From: Lachnospiraceae bacterium
GTDB lineage: Bacteria; Bacillota; Clostridia; Lachnospirales; Lachnospiraceae
NCBI GenBank assembly: GCA_029225065.1
Contig: JAQXVT010000029.1
Location: 1 to 64,000 of the forward strand
Length of the DNA stretch: 64,000 nucleotides
Direction of reading: 5' to 3'
The position numbers were made by a program, and so were the translations under genes. The notes under the pieces were generated by a model. It saw only the letters and a list, made by a program, of their open reading frames with translations. It had not been told where the DNA came from and did no database searches. This document shows positions 52,468 through 60,107 of the stretch, in pieces; the stretch's first letter is position 1; each line of letters opens with the position of its first letter.

Positions 52468-52505
52468 TACTGCCAAACCTCCAAAAAACCAAACCAAATA
52501 TATTT

Positions 52506-52565
52506 ATTACGAATTTGTTACATTTCTTATGTCGTAATCATAGCAAATATGAACTCAGATGTCAA
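52506..52565 (-). promoter_or_regulatory. Promoter of the NlpC/P60 gene with WalR-like box
   Basis: TTGACA (52560-52565), 17 nt, TATGAT (52537-52542) on the minus strand. Downstream lies TGTAAC-N5-CGTAAT (52506-52522 rc), one mismatch from the WalR (YycF) consensus TGTWAH-N5-TGTWAH, so cell-wall stress control is inferred. A nearly identical 17-mer lies at 29450-29466. Confidence 0.55.
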
Positions 52566-52663
52566 GTATTATTAATATTTTTTAATTTTCGTAATTTTTT
52601 CGATATGATTTCGATAACAATATTCGTCTATTTTGTAACTTATGTGGGAGTGATATGACAAGA

Positions 52664-52710
52664 TCAAAGCAGATATTCACAACCTTTTTCATAATGTAAC
52701 TGTTCAGAGC
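52664..52710 (+). repeat. REP-like repeat copy, degenerate
   Basis: GATCAAAGCAGATATTCACAA followed by CCTTTTTCATAATGTAACTG; the left arm and spacing match the consensus, the right arm has diverged. Confidence 0.45.
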
Positions 52711-52764
52711 CAACCTCCAAAATGCTGCGCAGTCTCACCGGTGACTCGCCTGAATCCATAAAAA

Positions 52765-52790
52765 GACCGGGAATGCTGTCACTCCCGGTC
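52765..52790 (-). terminator. Terminator of the thioredoxin reductase gene
   Basis: GACCGGGA and TCCCGGTC form the stem; on the minus strand it is followed by TTTTTAT. It lies 180 nt after the trxB stop, so a repeat lies between stop and terminator. Confidence 0.7.
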
Positions 52791-52916
52791 CTTCCTATTA
52801 TTAACGATATTTTCTTTTTACGGCCTGTTTTCCGACTGATTTACTTCTCCTCCGGCAGAAATCTCATCCACCCTCGCGCATGACGCAGGAGAAGCTTATC
52901 TGCATTCATGATTTAA

Positions 52917-52970
52917 CCGAGTCAGGCAATCAGCGAAGCGGATTGCCAATATCCACTTTGACCAGACTTC
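52917..52970 (-). repeat. REP-like repeat copy, inverted orientation
   Basis: On the minus strand it reads GGTCAAAGTGGATATTGGC and AATCCGCTTCGCTGATT and ends in CCTGACTCGGTTAAAT. It is the only copy seen in this orientation and overlaps the trxB stop region. Confidence 0.7.
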
Positions 52971-53890
52971 TACGCTTCCATCAGGTACTTCTGTGCCGCA
53001 ATTGCCGCGTTCGCTCCGTCCGCCGCAGCCGTAATAATCTGCCGCAGCGCCTTTGTCCGGATATCGCCCGCCGCAAAAATGCCCGGCCGACTCGTAACGG
53101 TATCCTCCCCCGCCACAATATAACCTGTTTCATCGGTCTGTAACAGTTTCGAAACAATTTCCGTCTGCGGCGCCATGCCGACGGCAATAAACACACCATC
53201 CAGATCCAGCATCCGTTTCTCACCCGTTTTGGCATCCTTCAGCCATACACCTTCGACATGTTCCTCTCCGACGATCCGCGTGATTTCCGTGTCCCATAAA
53301 AATGTAACATTTTCACAGCGCCTCAGCTGCTCCTGTAAAATCGCTGCCGCCCGCATCGTATCACGCCGATGAATTACGTAAACTCTCTCACATCCCCTGG
53401 CCAGATAAATCGCATCCTCCGCCGCTGCATCGCCGCCTCCGATGACCGCCACCGTTCTTCCTTTAAAAAATGCGCCATCGCACGTCGCGCAGTAGGAAAC
53501 GCCCATGCCGGTCAGTTCCTTTTCTCCCGGAACGCCGAGCATCCTGTGCCTTGCCCCCATCGCAAAGATTACACTTCTGGCACGGTACACTTCACCGTCC
53601 GTATAGATCACCTTAACCCGCCCTTCGTCCTCAAGCTCGATATGTCTTACTTCTATATTAATAAAGGAAACGCCAAGTCTGTCCGCGTGTTCCCGCAGCT
53701 TCATGCCAAGCTCAAAGCCTCCGATTCCCGGAAGCCCCGGATAATTGTCCACCTCATACGTGTTCAGCACCTGACCGCCGCTCATACTCTCCTTTTCCAG
53801 AACGAGAAATGACAATCCCGCACGTCTTGCGTAAATAGCCGCCGTCAGGCCGGCTGGCCCGGAACCTGCGATAATCAGATCATAAACCAT
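52970..53890 (-). CDS. trxB: Thioredoxin-disulfide reductase
   Basis: This 306-residue flavoenzyme starts with the FAD motif IIAGSGPAGLTAAIYARRAG and has the redox-active CATC in VSYCATCDGAFF near residue 138, NADPH motif VIGGGDAAAEDAIYLA and the C-terminal GIFAAGDIR. It reduces thioredoxin or a thioredoxin-like protein. The ATG at 53890 follows GGGAGG. The gene is divergent from the Fur-family regulator, consistent with an oxidative-stress context. Confidence 0.95.
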   Translation of the reverse strand: MVYDLIIAGSGPAGLTAAIYARRAGLSFLVLEKESMSGGQVLNTYEVDNYPGLPGIGGFELGMKLREHADRLGVSFINIEVRHIELEDEGRVKVIYTDGEVYRARSVIFAMGARHRMLGVPGEKELTGMGVSYCATCDGAFFKGRTVAVIGGGDAAAEDAIYLARGCERVYVIHRRDTMRAAAILQEQLRRCENVTFLWDTEITRIVGEEHVEGVWLKDAKTGEKRMLDLDGVFIAVGMAPQTEIVSKLLQTDETGYIVAGEDTVTSRPGIFAAGDIRTKALRQIITAAADGANAAIAAQKYLMEA

Positions 53891-54245
53891 GCTTTTCTGC
53901 CTCCCATTTTCTTCCGAATCGATTCTGGAGATTTCCTTTGATGACTGCCATCGTCCACGCATCTCTCCATATCTTTCGGATTTGCTGTTTCATTGCGCTG
54001 CTGTCCCACACAGCCTTTATAAATCTCCCTGCTCTTACAGTTTCTCTGTTCTGCAGCCTTTTTATCCATACTGCTTTCCTTTTTGCAGCTCTTTTGGCCG
54101 GGCGCGTGTCCGAAAAATCATTCCGGCAAGCGATACACCGCCCGACCTCTGTATCTTTAGAATACCATTTTCCATCCTGAATCGCAACCAGAACACCGTT
54201 TGCTTCCCGTTTAATTTCCGGGCAGTCAGGTTGTGGATTCGCCAT
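53880..54245 (-). CDS. Possible small protein of unknown function upstream of trxB
   Basis: A 121-codon frame starts ATG at 54245 and overlaps the first bases of trxB (ATG...TGA). The first half looks protein-like (CPEIKREANGVLVAIQDGKW by parts, a CxxC in CIAC), while the second half is basic and of low quality. No ribosome site is visible. It may be a real small gene or a chance frame in the trxB leader; I lean slightly to the latter. Confidence 0.3.
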   Translation of the reverse strand: MANPQPDCPEIKREANGVLVAIQDGKWYSKDTEVGRCIACRNDFSDTRPAKRAAKRKAVWIKRLQNRETVRAGRFIKAVWDSSAMKQQIRKIWRDAWTMAVIKGNLQNRFGRKWEAEKHGL

Positions 54246-54275
54246 CTGAATCTGTTTATTTTTTTATATTTCTCC

Positions 54276-54331
54276 TTTACAGTTCCAAAATCTTCTGCTA
54301 TATTAATTATAGTAACAATTATAATTATTAA
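54276..54331 (+). promoter_or_regulatory. Promoter and operator of the Fur-family gene
   Basis: TTTACA (54276-54281), 17 nt, TATATT (54299-54304), followed by an ATTATA-N8-TATAAT dyad resembling Fur/PerR boxes. Autoregulation is inferred. Confidence 0.6.
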
Positions 54332-54344
54332 GGAGGCGCAGTAT

Positions 54345-54743
54345 ATGCAGAGAAAATACAGCAGACAGCGCGAGGCGATCAAGGAGTTCCTGGATGGTCG
54401 TACCGATCATCCAACTGCCGACACGGTCTACACCTGCCTCCGCGAGCAGTACCCGAATATCAGTCTCGGCACGGTCTATCGAAATCTTACGCTCCTCACT
54501 GAGATGGGTGAGATCATGAAGATCACGACAGGTGAAGGTGCCGACCGGTTTGACACCAATGTGCAGCGGCATCACCATTTTATCTGCACCAGCTGTCAGA
54601 GTGTCTACGACCTTCCGGGCATGGGAAACATCGATTCCGTGATGGATACCGCAGCCGCCAGCTGCAAAGGACAAATCGATACGTACCGGATCAATTTTTA
54701 TGGAACCTGTGAGCATTGTCTGAAAACAAAAAATCCTTCCTGA
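54345..54743 (+). CDS. Fur-family transcriptional regulator, PerR-like
   Basis: This 132-residue protein has a winged-helix N-domain (KYSRQREAIKEFLDGRTDHP and PTADTVYTCLREQYPNISLG with TVYRNL) and a dimerisation domain with the metal-binding RHHHFIC motif and two CxxC pairs (CTSC and CEHC) that form the structural zinc site of Fur/PerR. Together with the downstream rubrerythrin, PerR-type peroxide sensing is the best guess. The ATG follows AAGGAGG; the frame upstream is not used. Confidence 0.9.
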   Translation: MQRKYSRQREAIKEFLDGRTDHPTADTVYTCLREQYPNISLGTVYRNLTLLTEMGEIMKITTGEGADRFDTNVQRHHHFICTSCQSVYDLPGMGNIDSVMDTAAASCKGQIDTYRINFYGTCEHCLKTKNPS

Positions 54744-54771
54744 GAATTTGCAAAAATTTTTCAATAAGGCC

Positions 54772-54819
54772 TTGACAATCAGATAGCGATGTGCTATATT
54801 AAAACAGTAATAGTTACTG
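54772..54819 (+). promoter_or_regulatory. Rubrerythrin promoter with palindromic operator
   Basis: TTGACA (54772-54777), 17 nt, TATATT (54795-54800) precede a perfect 15-bp palindrome CAGTAATAGTTACTG (54805-54819). Placement just downstream of -10 fits repression by the upstream Fur/PerR-type protein. Confidence 0.75.
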
Positions 54820-55007
54820 ATATTAATTAAATACTTCAGTACTTTTACTACACTGTTTCAGAACGAATAGCTGATCCTCAGCTTATCAGAAGAATCTACT
54901 TCCTCTGATACAGGCAGATTCATCCGCACAGCTGTGAAGAGAAATGACTGCCTGATTCGGTTAAAATAACAACATTTAAAATCAAAAAAGAAAAGGAGAT
55001 TATCACT

Positions 55008-55550
55008 ATGAAGAAATTTGTATGCAGCGTATGTGGATATGTATATGAGGGAGAAGCAGCACCGGAGGTCTGTCCGATCTGTAAAGCACCGGCTTCCAAA
55101 TTTATTGAGCAGTCTGCTGAGAAGACCTGGGCCGCTGAGCATGTAGTTGGTGTAGCATCTGACGTTCCGGAAGATATCAAGGCTGACCTTCGTGCAAACT
55201 TTGAGGGCGAGTGCTCTGAGGTAGGTATGTATCTTGCAATGGCAAGAGTTGCTCACAGAGAAGGATATCCGGAAATCGGTCTGTACTGGGAGAAAGCAGC
55301 TTACGAAGAGGCTGAGCATGCAGCAAAATTTGCAGAGCTTCTTGGCGAAGTTGTTACCTCCAGCACCAAGAAAAACCTTGAGATGCGTGTAGAGGCAGAA
55401 AACGGTGCTACCGCAGGCAAGACTGATCTGGCTAAGCGTGCAAAGGCTGCAAATCTGGACGCAATTCATGACACCGTACATGAAATGGCTCGTGACGAGG
55501 CTAGACACGGAAGAGCATTCGAGGGACTGCTTAAGAGATACTTCGGCTAA
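55008..55550 (+). CDS. Rubrerythrin family protein (rubredoxin domain first)
   Basis: This 180-residue protein has an N-terminal rubredoxin-like iron site (Cys 6, 9, 22 and 25 in [13 protein letters not shown] and EVCPICK) followed by a ferritin-like four-helix domain with the ExxH diiron ligands ([20 protein letters not shown] by parts, [20 protein letters not shown]). It detoxifies H2O2 or superoxide in anaerobes. The 3' end (55480-55552) is repeated at 61462-61534 and is the integration site of the following element; the gene itself is intact. Confidence 0.95.
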   Translation: MKKFVCSVCGYVYEGEAAPEVCPICKAPASKFIEQSAEKTWAAEHVVGVASDVPEDIKADLRANFEGECSEVGMYLAMARVAHREGYPEIGLYWEKAAYEEAEHAAKFAELLGEVVTSSTKKNLEMRVEAENGATAGKTDLAKRAKAANLDAIHDTVHEMARDEARHGRAFEGLLKRYFG

Positions 55551-55552
55551 TC
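55480..55552 (+). other. Left attachment site repeat (attL), 73 bp
   Basis: The sequence from ATGAAATGGCTCGTGACG to TTCGGCTAATC is identical to 61462-61534. It is the last part of the rubrerythrin coding region plus 2 nt. Integration at the 3' end of a gene with exact duplication is the usual signature of a tyrosine-integrase element. The core crossover site within the 73 bp cannot be pinpointed. Confidence 0.9.
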
Positions 55553-55581
55553 TGCAAGCCGCATAAAATAAGGATTTTTAC

Positions 55582-55617
55582 GAGGGGAAATCACGAAAGT
55601 GGTTTCCTCTTTTTTTG
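55582..55617 (+). terminator. Rubrerythrin terminator (left copy)
   Basis: GAGGGGAAATCAC-GAAA-GTGGTTTCCTC then TTTTTTTT. A close relative follows the right repeat at 61566-61600, so the terminator sequence is also shared by both junctions. Confidence 0.85.
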
Positions 55618-55679
55618 CTGCTTCTGCTGATTTTTTATATTTCCTGTGTCCTTTGCGTGTCCTGCTCCCTTTTTGAAAA

Positions 55680-55835
55680 TCCTAAATGCAAGAAAATGTG
55701 TCCTTTAAAAATGTGTCCCGCATTTTAGTTGTTCTCTGTCATATTTACAGGCTGTAAAAGTGTCCCTTGTGTGTCCCACTGCCTTTTGTCAAGTCCAAAA
55801 GTAAGAAAATGTGTCCTTTAAAAATGTGTCCCTAA
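55680..55835. repeat. Direct repeats near the left end, possible integrase arm sites
   Basis: AAGAAAATGTGTCCTTTAAA followed by AATGTGTCCC occurs twice (about 55690 and 55805). The core AATGTGTCC also occurs at 61345-61353 as its complement near the right end. Arm-type sites like these are known for Tn916-type integrases. Confidence 0.55.
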
Positions 55836-55837
55836 AT

Positions 55838-56446
55838 TTAATTGTTTTCAGTCATGTTTACAAGTTTATAAAAGCTTGTTCTTTTGGTATTTGTCTGTTC
55901 CATTGCGGTCTTTGCAGTAATCTCTCCCGCTTTCCAAGAGGAATAGACTTCATTCCAGTTTTCGGGAAATGTGAGTGCGGGACGTCCAAGACGTTTTCCG
56001 TTCTGTTTGGCTGCTGCAATCCCCTCTGCTTGACGCTGTTTGATTGTTGTGCGTTCTTGTTCTGCGATTGTTCCTAATACTTCAATCAGAATGTTGTTCA
56101 CCATCTCAAAAACCCACTCTTGCCCCTCTGGTAAGTCCATCATAGTAGTTGGCAAGTCAATCACTTTCAAACGAATGCCGTTGTCTTTGAAATACTGCAA
56201 TTCGTTGTGAATGTCACTTTTGTTTCTGCTCAATCTGTCAAGGGATTTTACAACAAGTGTATCGCCGCGGCGCAGCATGGCATTTTTTAATGCTTGATAA
56301 CCTTTTCTGTCTAAATCTTTTCCGCTTTCCTTATCTGTGATAATATCCCTTTCATCTGCTCCAAGAGCCTTGAAAGCTGCTATCTGACGGTCAAGGTTCT
56401 GTTCTTTACTTGATACTCTTGCATAATAGTATGTGCGGCTGTTCAT
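55838..56446 (-). CDS. Serine recombinase (resolvase/invertase family)
   Basis: This 202-residue protein has catalytic Ser12 in YYYARVSSKEQNLDRQ, DRLSRN and the conserved EQERTTIKQRQAEGI end of the catalytic domain, followed by a short HTH region (TAKTAMEQTNTKRTSFYKL). It could act as an invertase or resolvase within the element. ATG at 56446 follows GGAGGGCGC. Its promoter carries TTCGTA/TACGAA repeats, suggesting self-regulation. Confidence 0.92.
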   Translation of the reverse strand: MNSRTYYYARVSSKEQNLDRQIAAFKALGADERDIITDKESGKDLDRKGYQALKNAMLRRGDTLVVKSLDRLSRNKSDIHNELQYFKDNGIRLKVIDLPTTMMDLPEGQEWVFEMVNNILIEVLGTIAEQERTTIKQRQAEGIAAAKQNGKRLGRPALTFPENWNEVYSSWKAGEITAKTAMEQTNTKRTSFYKLVNMTENN

Positions 56447-56476
56447 GTTTGCGCCCTCCCATTTCCTTATGTTCGT

Positions 56477-56520
56477 ATTATATCAAAAGTGTTCGTAAAT
56501 ATCAATATATTTTACGAATA
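56477..56520 (-). promoter_or_regulatory. Promoter of the serine recombinase gene with TACGAA boxes
   Basis: TTGATA (56500-56505), 17 nt, TATAAT (56477-56482). TACGAA occurs three times in and around the promoter, twice as an inverted pair, making a likely operator for autoregulation. Confidence 0.6.
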
Positions 56521-56607
56521 TGTTTGTAAATATAAAAATAACTTTCTCGAACATAAAAATACACGCTATTTTGCGTGTTTGTAAAGGTGTACTCTTGCGA
56601 ACAGATA

Positions 56608-56640
56608 AAATAAGGAGCAGGCCGCGCACCCTGCTCCTTA
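56608..56640 (-). terminator. Terminator of the secreted protein gene
   Basis: AATAAGGAGCAGG and CCTGCTCCTTATT form a stem in the gap after the 56677 stop; on the minus strand it is followed by TTATC. Confidence 0.7.
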
Positions 56641-56676
56641 TTCACTACAGTAAATTTCAATCTATTTTCATTTGAT

Positions 56677-57945
56677 TTACTCTTCTGTAAATTCGTGTAA
56701 CGGCATATTATTTTCATCATATAAGACAATCATCATAGCTGGGCCATTTCCAGACGCTCCACATAACAAATAATATCCATCGTGATCTAATGATTTAACT
56801 TTATACTTATTTTCCGCTTTTGCGGGCGCCACTGTACGAATCAGTTCTCCATTTTCTATTCTCCAACTTCCATTAATTTCAGGCCAATTTGGATTTATTT
56901 CCTCCCTTGTGCGATAACTGTCATCTGTTCCAAAACGTCCAAGCTGTTTTGTATTACCATCTGCGTCATATTCATAAAGATCTCCTGCACCTGGCGTTCC
57001 AGCTAATACAGGATTAACCAGATAATATCTAAACCTACAGGGGAAAATAGCTGATAACTCTTCTTCTGTTAAATCCTCAAATTCATCTGCATGACCATTA
57101 AAATAATAATATCCGCTTTCATAATTATTATCTGCATCTGCATGATTCACATAAGCTGCGATAAAATCAGTTTTGGATTTTATAACACTTTCTGCTTTTT
57201 CCAGATGCGCATCCGCTTTCTGATCTTTAAATCTTTGTTCTTGCCCCTCTGCATCTAAAGGTTTTTCCAAATTATTTTCATCAATAATTTTTTGAAAATT
57301 TCCTGCTTCTAAAGTAAATTTATACTTTGAAGAACCTATTTCAACAATACAACGAACATCATTTCCTTCATATAAATCTTTTAACAGTAATTCTCCATTT
57401 CTTTCAAAACCAGTTACACCCATTATTACTGGATTTACTAAAAGATCGCTGTTATCTTCATTTCCTATTAAAATATACTCTTCGACATCCTCACCAACTT
57501 TTGTCTTCAGAATCATATTATCCGATTTCAAATGTGTAGCAGGCGTTTTATCATATTCTAATAGTCTGAATTGTACATTATATGCAGAAGTAGGATATGT
57601 AAGAGTATTCCTAATTAAAGTAGCATTATCAGATATAAAATCGCTGCTATATGCAGGAACGCCCATTGTAATAGATGCCACTACTGTCAAATTACTCTCA
57701 GCCGTCGCCGTGTTGCTGAAAGTTCCCGATACGACCGATCTTATAGCAGATTCACCTGTAGCATCTCCAAATTCATCAACCACCTCTGTATTTTCCCAGC
57801 TTCCGACACTGTCATCCTCTAAACCAGAAATATTTGCTTCTGCATAAGCCTTTTCTACATTCAACGTAAAAACAGTAGAAAAAGCGACCGTTCCAATAAG
57901 CATTGTTGAAAAAAGCGTTTTAAATATATTTGTGCATTTTTTCAT
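56677..57945 (-). CDS. Secreted protein of unknown function, element cargo
   Basis: This 422-residue protein has a clear signal peptide (residues 1-35, ending VEKAYAEA). The rest is hydrophilic with a few Cys; there are three similar-looking beta-rich stretches with N-E-D-N/G-type turns and VNPVIMGVTGF or VNPVLAGTPGA repeated (residues near 170 and 320), suggesting an internal duplication. I recognise no domain. As the only non-mobilisation gene of notable size in the element it is the likely cargo. ATG follows GGGAGGATGG. Confidence 0.7.
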   Translation of the reverse strand: MKKCTNIFKTLFSTMLIGTVAFSTVFTLNVEKAYAEANISGLEDDSVGSWENTEVVDEFGDATGESAIRSVVSGTFSNTATAESNLTVVASITMGVPAYSSDFISDNATLIRNTLTYPTSAYNVQFRLLEYDKTPATHLKSDNMILKTKVGEDVEEYILIGNEDNSDLLVNPVIMGVTGFERNGELLLKDLYEGNDVRCIVEIGSSKYKFTLEAGNFQKIIDENNLEKPLDAEGQEQRFKDQKADAHLEKAESVIKSKTDFIAAYVNHADADNNYESGYYYFNGHADEFEDLTEEELSAIFPCRFRYYLVNPVLAGTPGAGDLYEYDADGNTKQLGRFGTDDSYRTREEINPNWPEINGSWRIENGELIRTVAPAKAENKYKVKSLDHDGYYLLCGASGNGPAMMIVLYDENNMPLHEFTEE

Positions 57946-57999
57946 TATCCATCCTCCCGCAATCCTCTATTCGTTTTTTTCATTGCATTCATTTCTTTT

Positions 58000-58191
58000 T
58001 CAAACATTATCTTGCATTAAATTATTAACCGCCAGTCTCACATTCAGCGGTACACCTTTCATCTGTATGTATTTCGATACAGTGCTTGCACTACGTCCAA
58101 TAGCACGCGCAACGGCGGCATAATTACCAAGCTGCGCATATAAACGGTACATTTGAACGATTTCCTGCGGTGTTACACGCGGCGCGCCCAT
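58000..58191 (-). CDS. Small helix-turn-helix protein
   Basis: This 63-residue protein (PRVTPQEIVQMYRLYAQLGN by parts, YAAVARAIGRSASTVSKYIQ) has a Hin/homeodomain-like HTH typical of small regulators. The ATG overlaps the stop of the upstream 58191-58490 gene (TAATG), so the two are translationally coupled. It may control the element. Confidence 0.75.
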   Translation of the reverse strand: MGAPRVTPQEIVQMYRLYAQLGNYAAVARAIGRSASTVSKYIQMKGVPLNVRLAVNNLMQDNV

Positions 58192-58490
58192 TACTTTTTA
58201 TCAATAGTCGCAGTGTCAGCAGAAATATTACTTTCGCTAGTTGCAACTGACTCAGCGGCACCATTCGATTTTCTGGCACGTGTAGTGGTCTTTGCATTTG
58301 ACTGTGTCAGTAAACGGTTATCCGTATCATTCATTGCAATTTCAAATGACTTTTTAATACGGTCGATTGCTTTCACTGGTTTTGCACCATATTTTTCCAG
58401 TTTTTCGTTTTCCTCCATAATTTTCTTGAAAAAATTGTCTGGAATAATAACAATGTCTCTGTCAAGATCAATAGTCACACGCATTTTCAT
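58191..58490 (-). CDS. Small protein of unknown function in the element
   Basis: This 99-residue protein begins MKMRVTIDLDRDIVIIPDNFF, followed by a basic helix-rich stretch and a Ser/Thr/Ala-rich tail. No family recognised; possibly a partition or regulatory partner of the small HTH protein. The ribosome site AAGGAGG lies 8 nt before the ATG. Confidence 0.55.
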   Translation of the reverse strand: MKMRVTIDLDRDIVIIPDNFFKKIMEENEKLEKYGAKPVKAIDRIKKSFEIAMNDTDNRLLTQSNAKTTTRARKSNGAAESVATSESNISADTATIDKK

Positions 58491-58967
58491 TTCCTCCTTA
58501 GAATAATATTTTATGTATTTTGCATAAAATTTGCACTTTTAATTATATATATATATATATTCTGTCAATATGCAGTATGCATAGTATTTAATATTATCAA
58601 AAATCATCTTAATAAAGCTTATTTCTTTTCTCATTTTTGTTATTTCGTTGTAATAAGGTTTATTTCAATGAAATAAGCCTATATCATATCTTATTTTTAT
58701 CTATTTAGCGCGATTAGGCTTAAATAAGGCTTATTTTACGATAACGGCAAATAAAAATACCTTTTCGTGTCGCGGTTATCCACGCATAAGCCGCGTCACG
58801 CATAAAAATAATATTTTTCCCGAAATAGGGGCGGGGGGTGGCAGCAGGTTTATTGTATTCTCCTGCCAAGTTAAAACGCCCTTTATTTTATTCAAATAAA
58901 AAATTTTGTTATAATATGTTCATAAGAAAAAGAAATTTCTTAAATCTAAAAGAAAGGGGGATACCGT
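58491..58967. other. AT-rich origin-like region in the element
   Basis: It contains repeated AAATAAGCCTTATTT-type palindromes (at about 58617, 58660, 58690 and 58725), a DnaA-box-like TTATCCACG (about 58779) next to GCGTCACGC and a G-rich run. No gene. It resembles iteron origins of plasmids or ICEs and may allow replication after excision. Confidence 0.45.
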
Positions 58968-59219
58968 ATGTTTGGTGACAACGGATTTACTTATCAATTT
59001 GCTGAATTTCTGAGAAAAGCAGGAGATGTAAATTTATCATATACATTCCAAAAGGAAATGATGAATCAGCAACTTTATAAGCAATTAGAGCATGAACAAA
59101 TTGTCCACGAAGTAACCGAAGAAGTTTTATCACGTTTAAATACAGCAGTTGACACGCAAGAGATATTTAACAAAATAGATGGACTAAACGACAAAATAAA
59201 CAGTTTAGAACGTAAATAA
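58968..59219 (+). CDS. Small protein of unknown function in the element
   Basis: This 83-residue protein (FTYQFAEFLRKAGDVNLSYT by parts, with a C-terminal LNDKINSLERK coiled coil) has a good AAAGGGGG ribosome site and looks coding, but I cannot assign a family. Confidence 0.6.
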   Translation: MFGDNGFTYQFAEFLRKAGDVNLSYTFQKEMMNQQLYKQLEHEQIVHEVTEEVLSRLNTAVDTQEIFNKIDGLNDKINSLERK

Positions 59220-59277
59220 GAATACACTGGCGGGCGGTTCTGCCGCCCTGCCATTCCAATAGAAAAGAGGTTTATAT

Positions 59278-59781
59278 ATGCCTTATACAGTACCTAATCA
59301 GCGTACCGTATTCATTCATAGAAACATGCTTTTAAATGATTTCTTAGGAATACAAAACGCAAACTGGCAAGCTGCGGCGCGCGACTTAGGCGCACACGCG
59401 CTCATGCTTTATTTATATCTTGCGTCTAATGCTAATAATTATGAGTTTGCGCTCTCACCTGCTGCCATAAGGCAGGCAATAGGAATGCCTGCGTCTACTT
59501 ATCGCGACCAATTTGTAAAACTGGTAGATAAAGGGTATCTTGTGCAGCGCAAGGAAAGTAATATCTATGATTTCTATGAAATACCACAACGCGTCACGCA
59601 TACAGAGCCAATAGAAACGATTGACGGCTTAGACTTTACGGCTGACGCTTATGGAACGCCGCAAACCGTAAATAACGAAGCGGGAAAGGATATAGAAATA
59701 AATATAAATAAAACAGATACTATAAATATTAGCGGCGTGGAGAAACAAGTTTCTCCTACGCCGATACAATTCAATTTTTAA
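59278..59781 (+). CDS. Winged-helix protein, possible replication initiator-like
   Basis: This 167-residue protein has an N-terminal winged helix (AARDLGAHALMLYLYLASNA by parts, SPAAIRQAIGMPASTYRDQF by parts, LVDKGYLVQR), which resembles the N-domain of RepA/DnaD-type replication proteins and phage regulators. The C-terminal third is Asn/Ile/Thr-rich and disordered. Lying next to an origin-like region, a replication role is inferred. ATG follows AGAGG. Confidence 0.55.
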   Translation: MPYTVPNQRTVFIHRNMLLNDFLGIQNANWQAAARDLGAHALMLYLYLASNANNYEFALSPAAIRQAIGMPASTYRDQFVKLVDKGYLVQRKESNIYDFYEIPQRVTHTEPIETIDGLDFTADAYGTPQTVNNEAGKDIEININKTDTINISGVEKQVSPTPIQFNF

Positions 59782-59796
59782 AGGGGAGAACTCACT

Positions 59797-59991
59797 ATGA
59801 CAGAAAAAGAAATGTTAGGAACTTTACAACTTGTTTGGGATAATATGGGCTTACAAATGCAAGATAGAGAAGTATGCGGAGAAATGCTTGTACTTCTGGA
59901 TAATATGTATCATCTTTTACATGACGATTTACAGTGTCCTTATCCTGTGCGTAAATATGAGATAAATGAGGGTGGAGTATTTGATTTCTAA
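59797..59991 (+). CDS. Small protein of unknown function in the element
   Basis: This 64-residue acidic protein (EMLGTLQLVWDNMGLQMQDR by parts) follows the winged-helix gene by 15 nt with a good GGGGAGA ribosome site, so it is likely in the same operon. No family recognised. Confidence 0.6.
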   Translation: MTEKEMLGTLQLVWDNMGLQMQDREVCGEMLVLLDNMYHLLHDDLQCPYPVRKYEINEGGVFDF

Positions 59992-60107
59992 TAGCTTTAA
60001 AATAAGCGGGAAGCCTTGCGCGTCCCGCTTTTCCTTTGTATAGATAAAATATCCGTCTGCTGCTGCCGCGTGCCGTAAATAGCCGTTTCATGCGTCACAC
60101 GCTTATT

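Larger units (their letters stand above)
52468..52969. other. Intergenic region upstream of the NlpC/P60 gene
   Basis: From left to right: a 5' leader with a GGTTTGG-rich segment, the promoter (52537-52565), a WalR-like motif (52506-52522), REP-like copies in opposite orientations (52664-52710 and 52917-52960) and the trxB terminator (52765-52790). No gene is seen. Confidence 0.6.

Noticed and set aside
59795-60091. Minus-strand 98-codon frame in the element
   Set aside because: It is antisense to the well-supported 64-residue gene at 59797-59991 and has no ribosome site.
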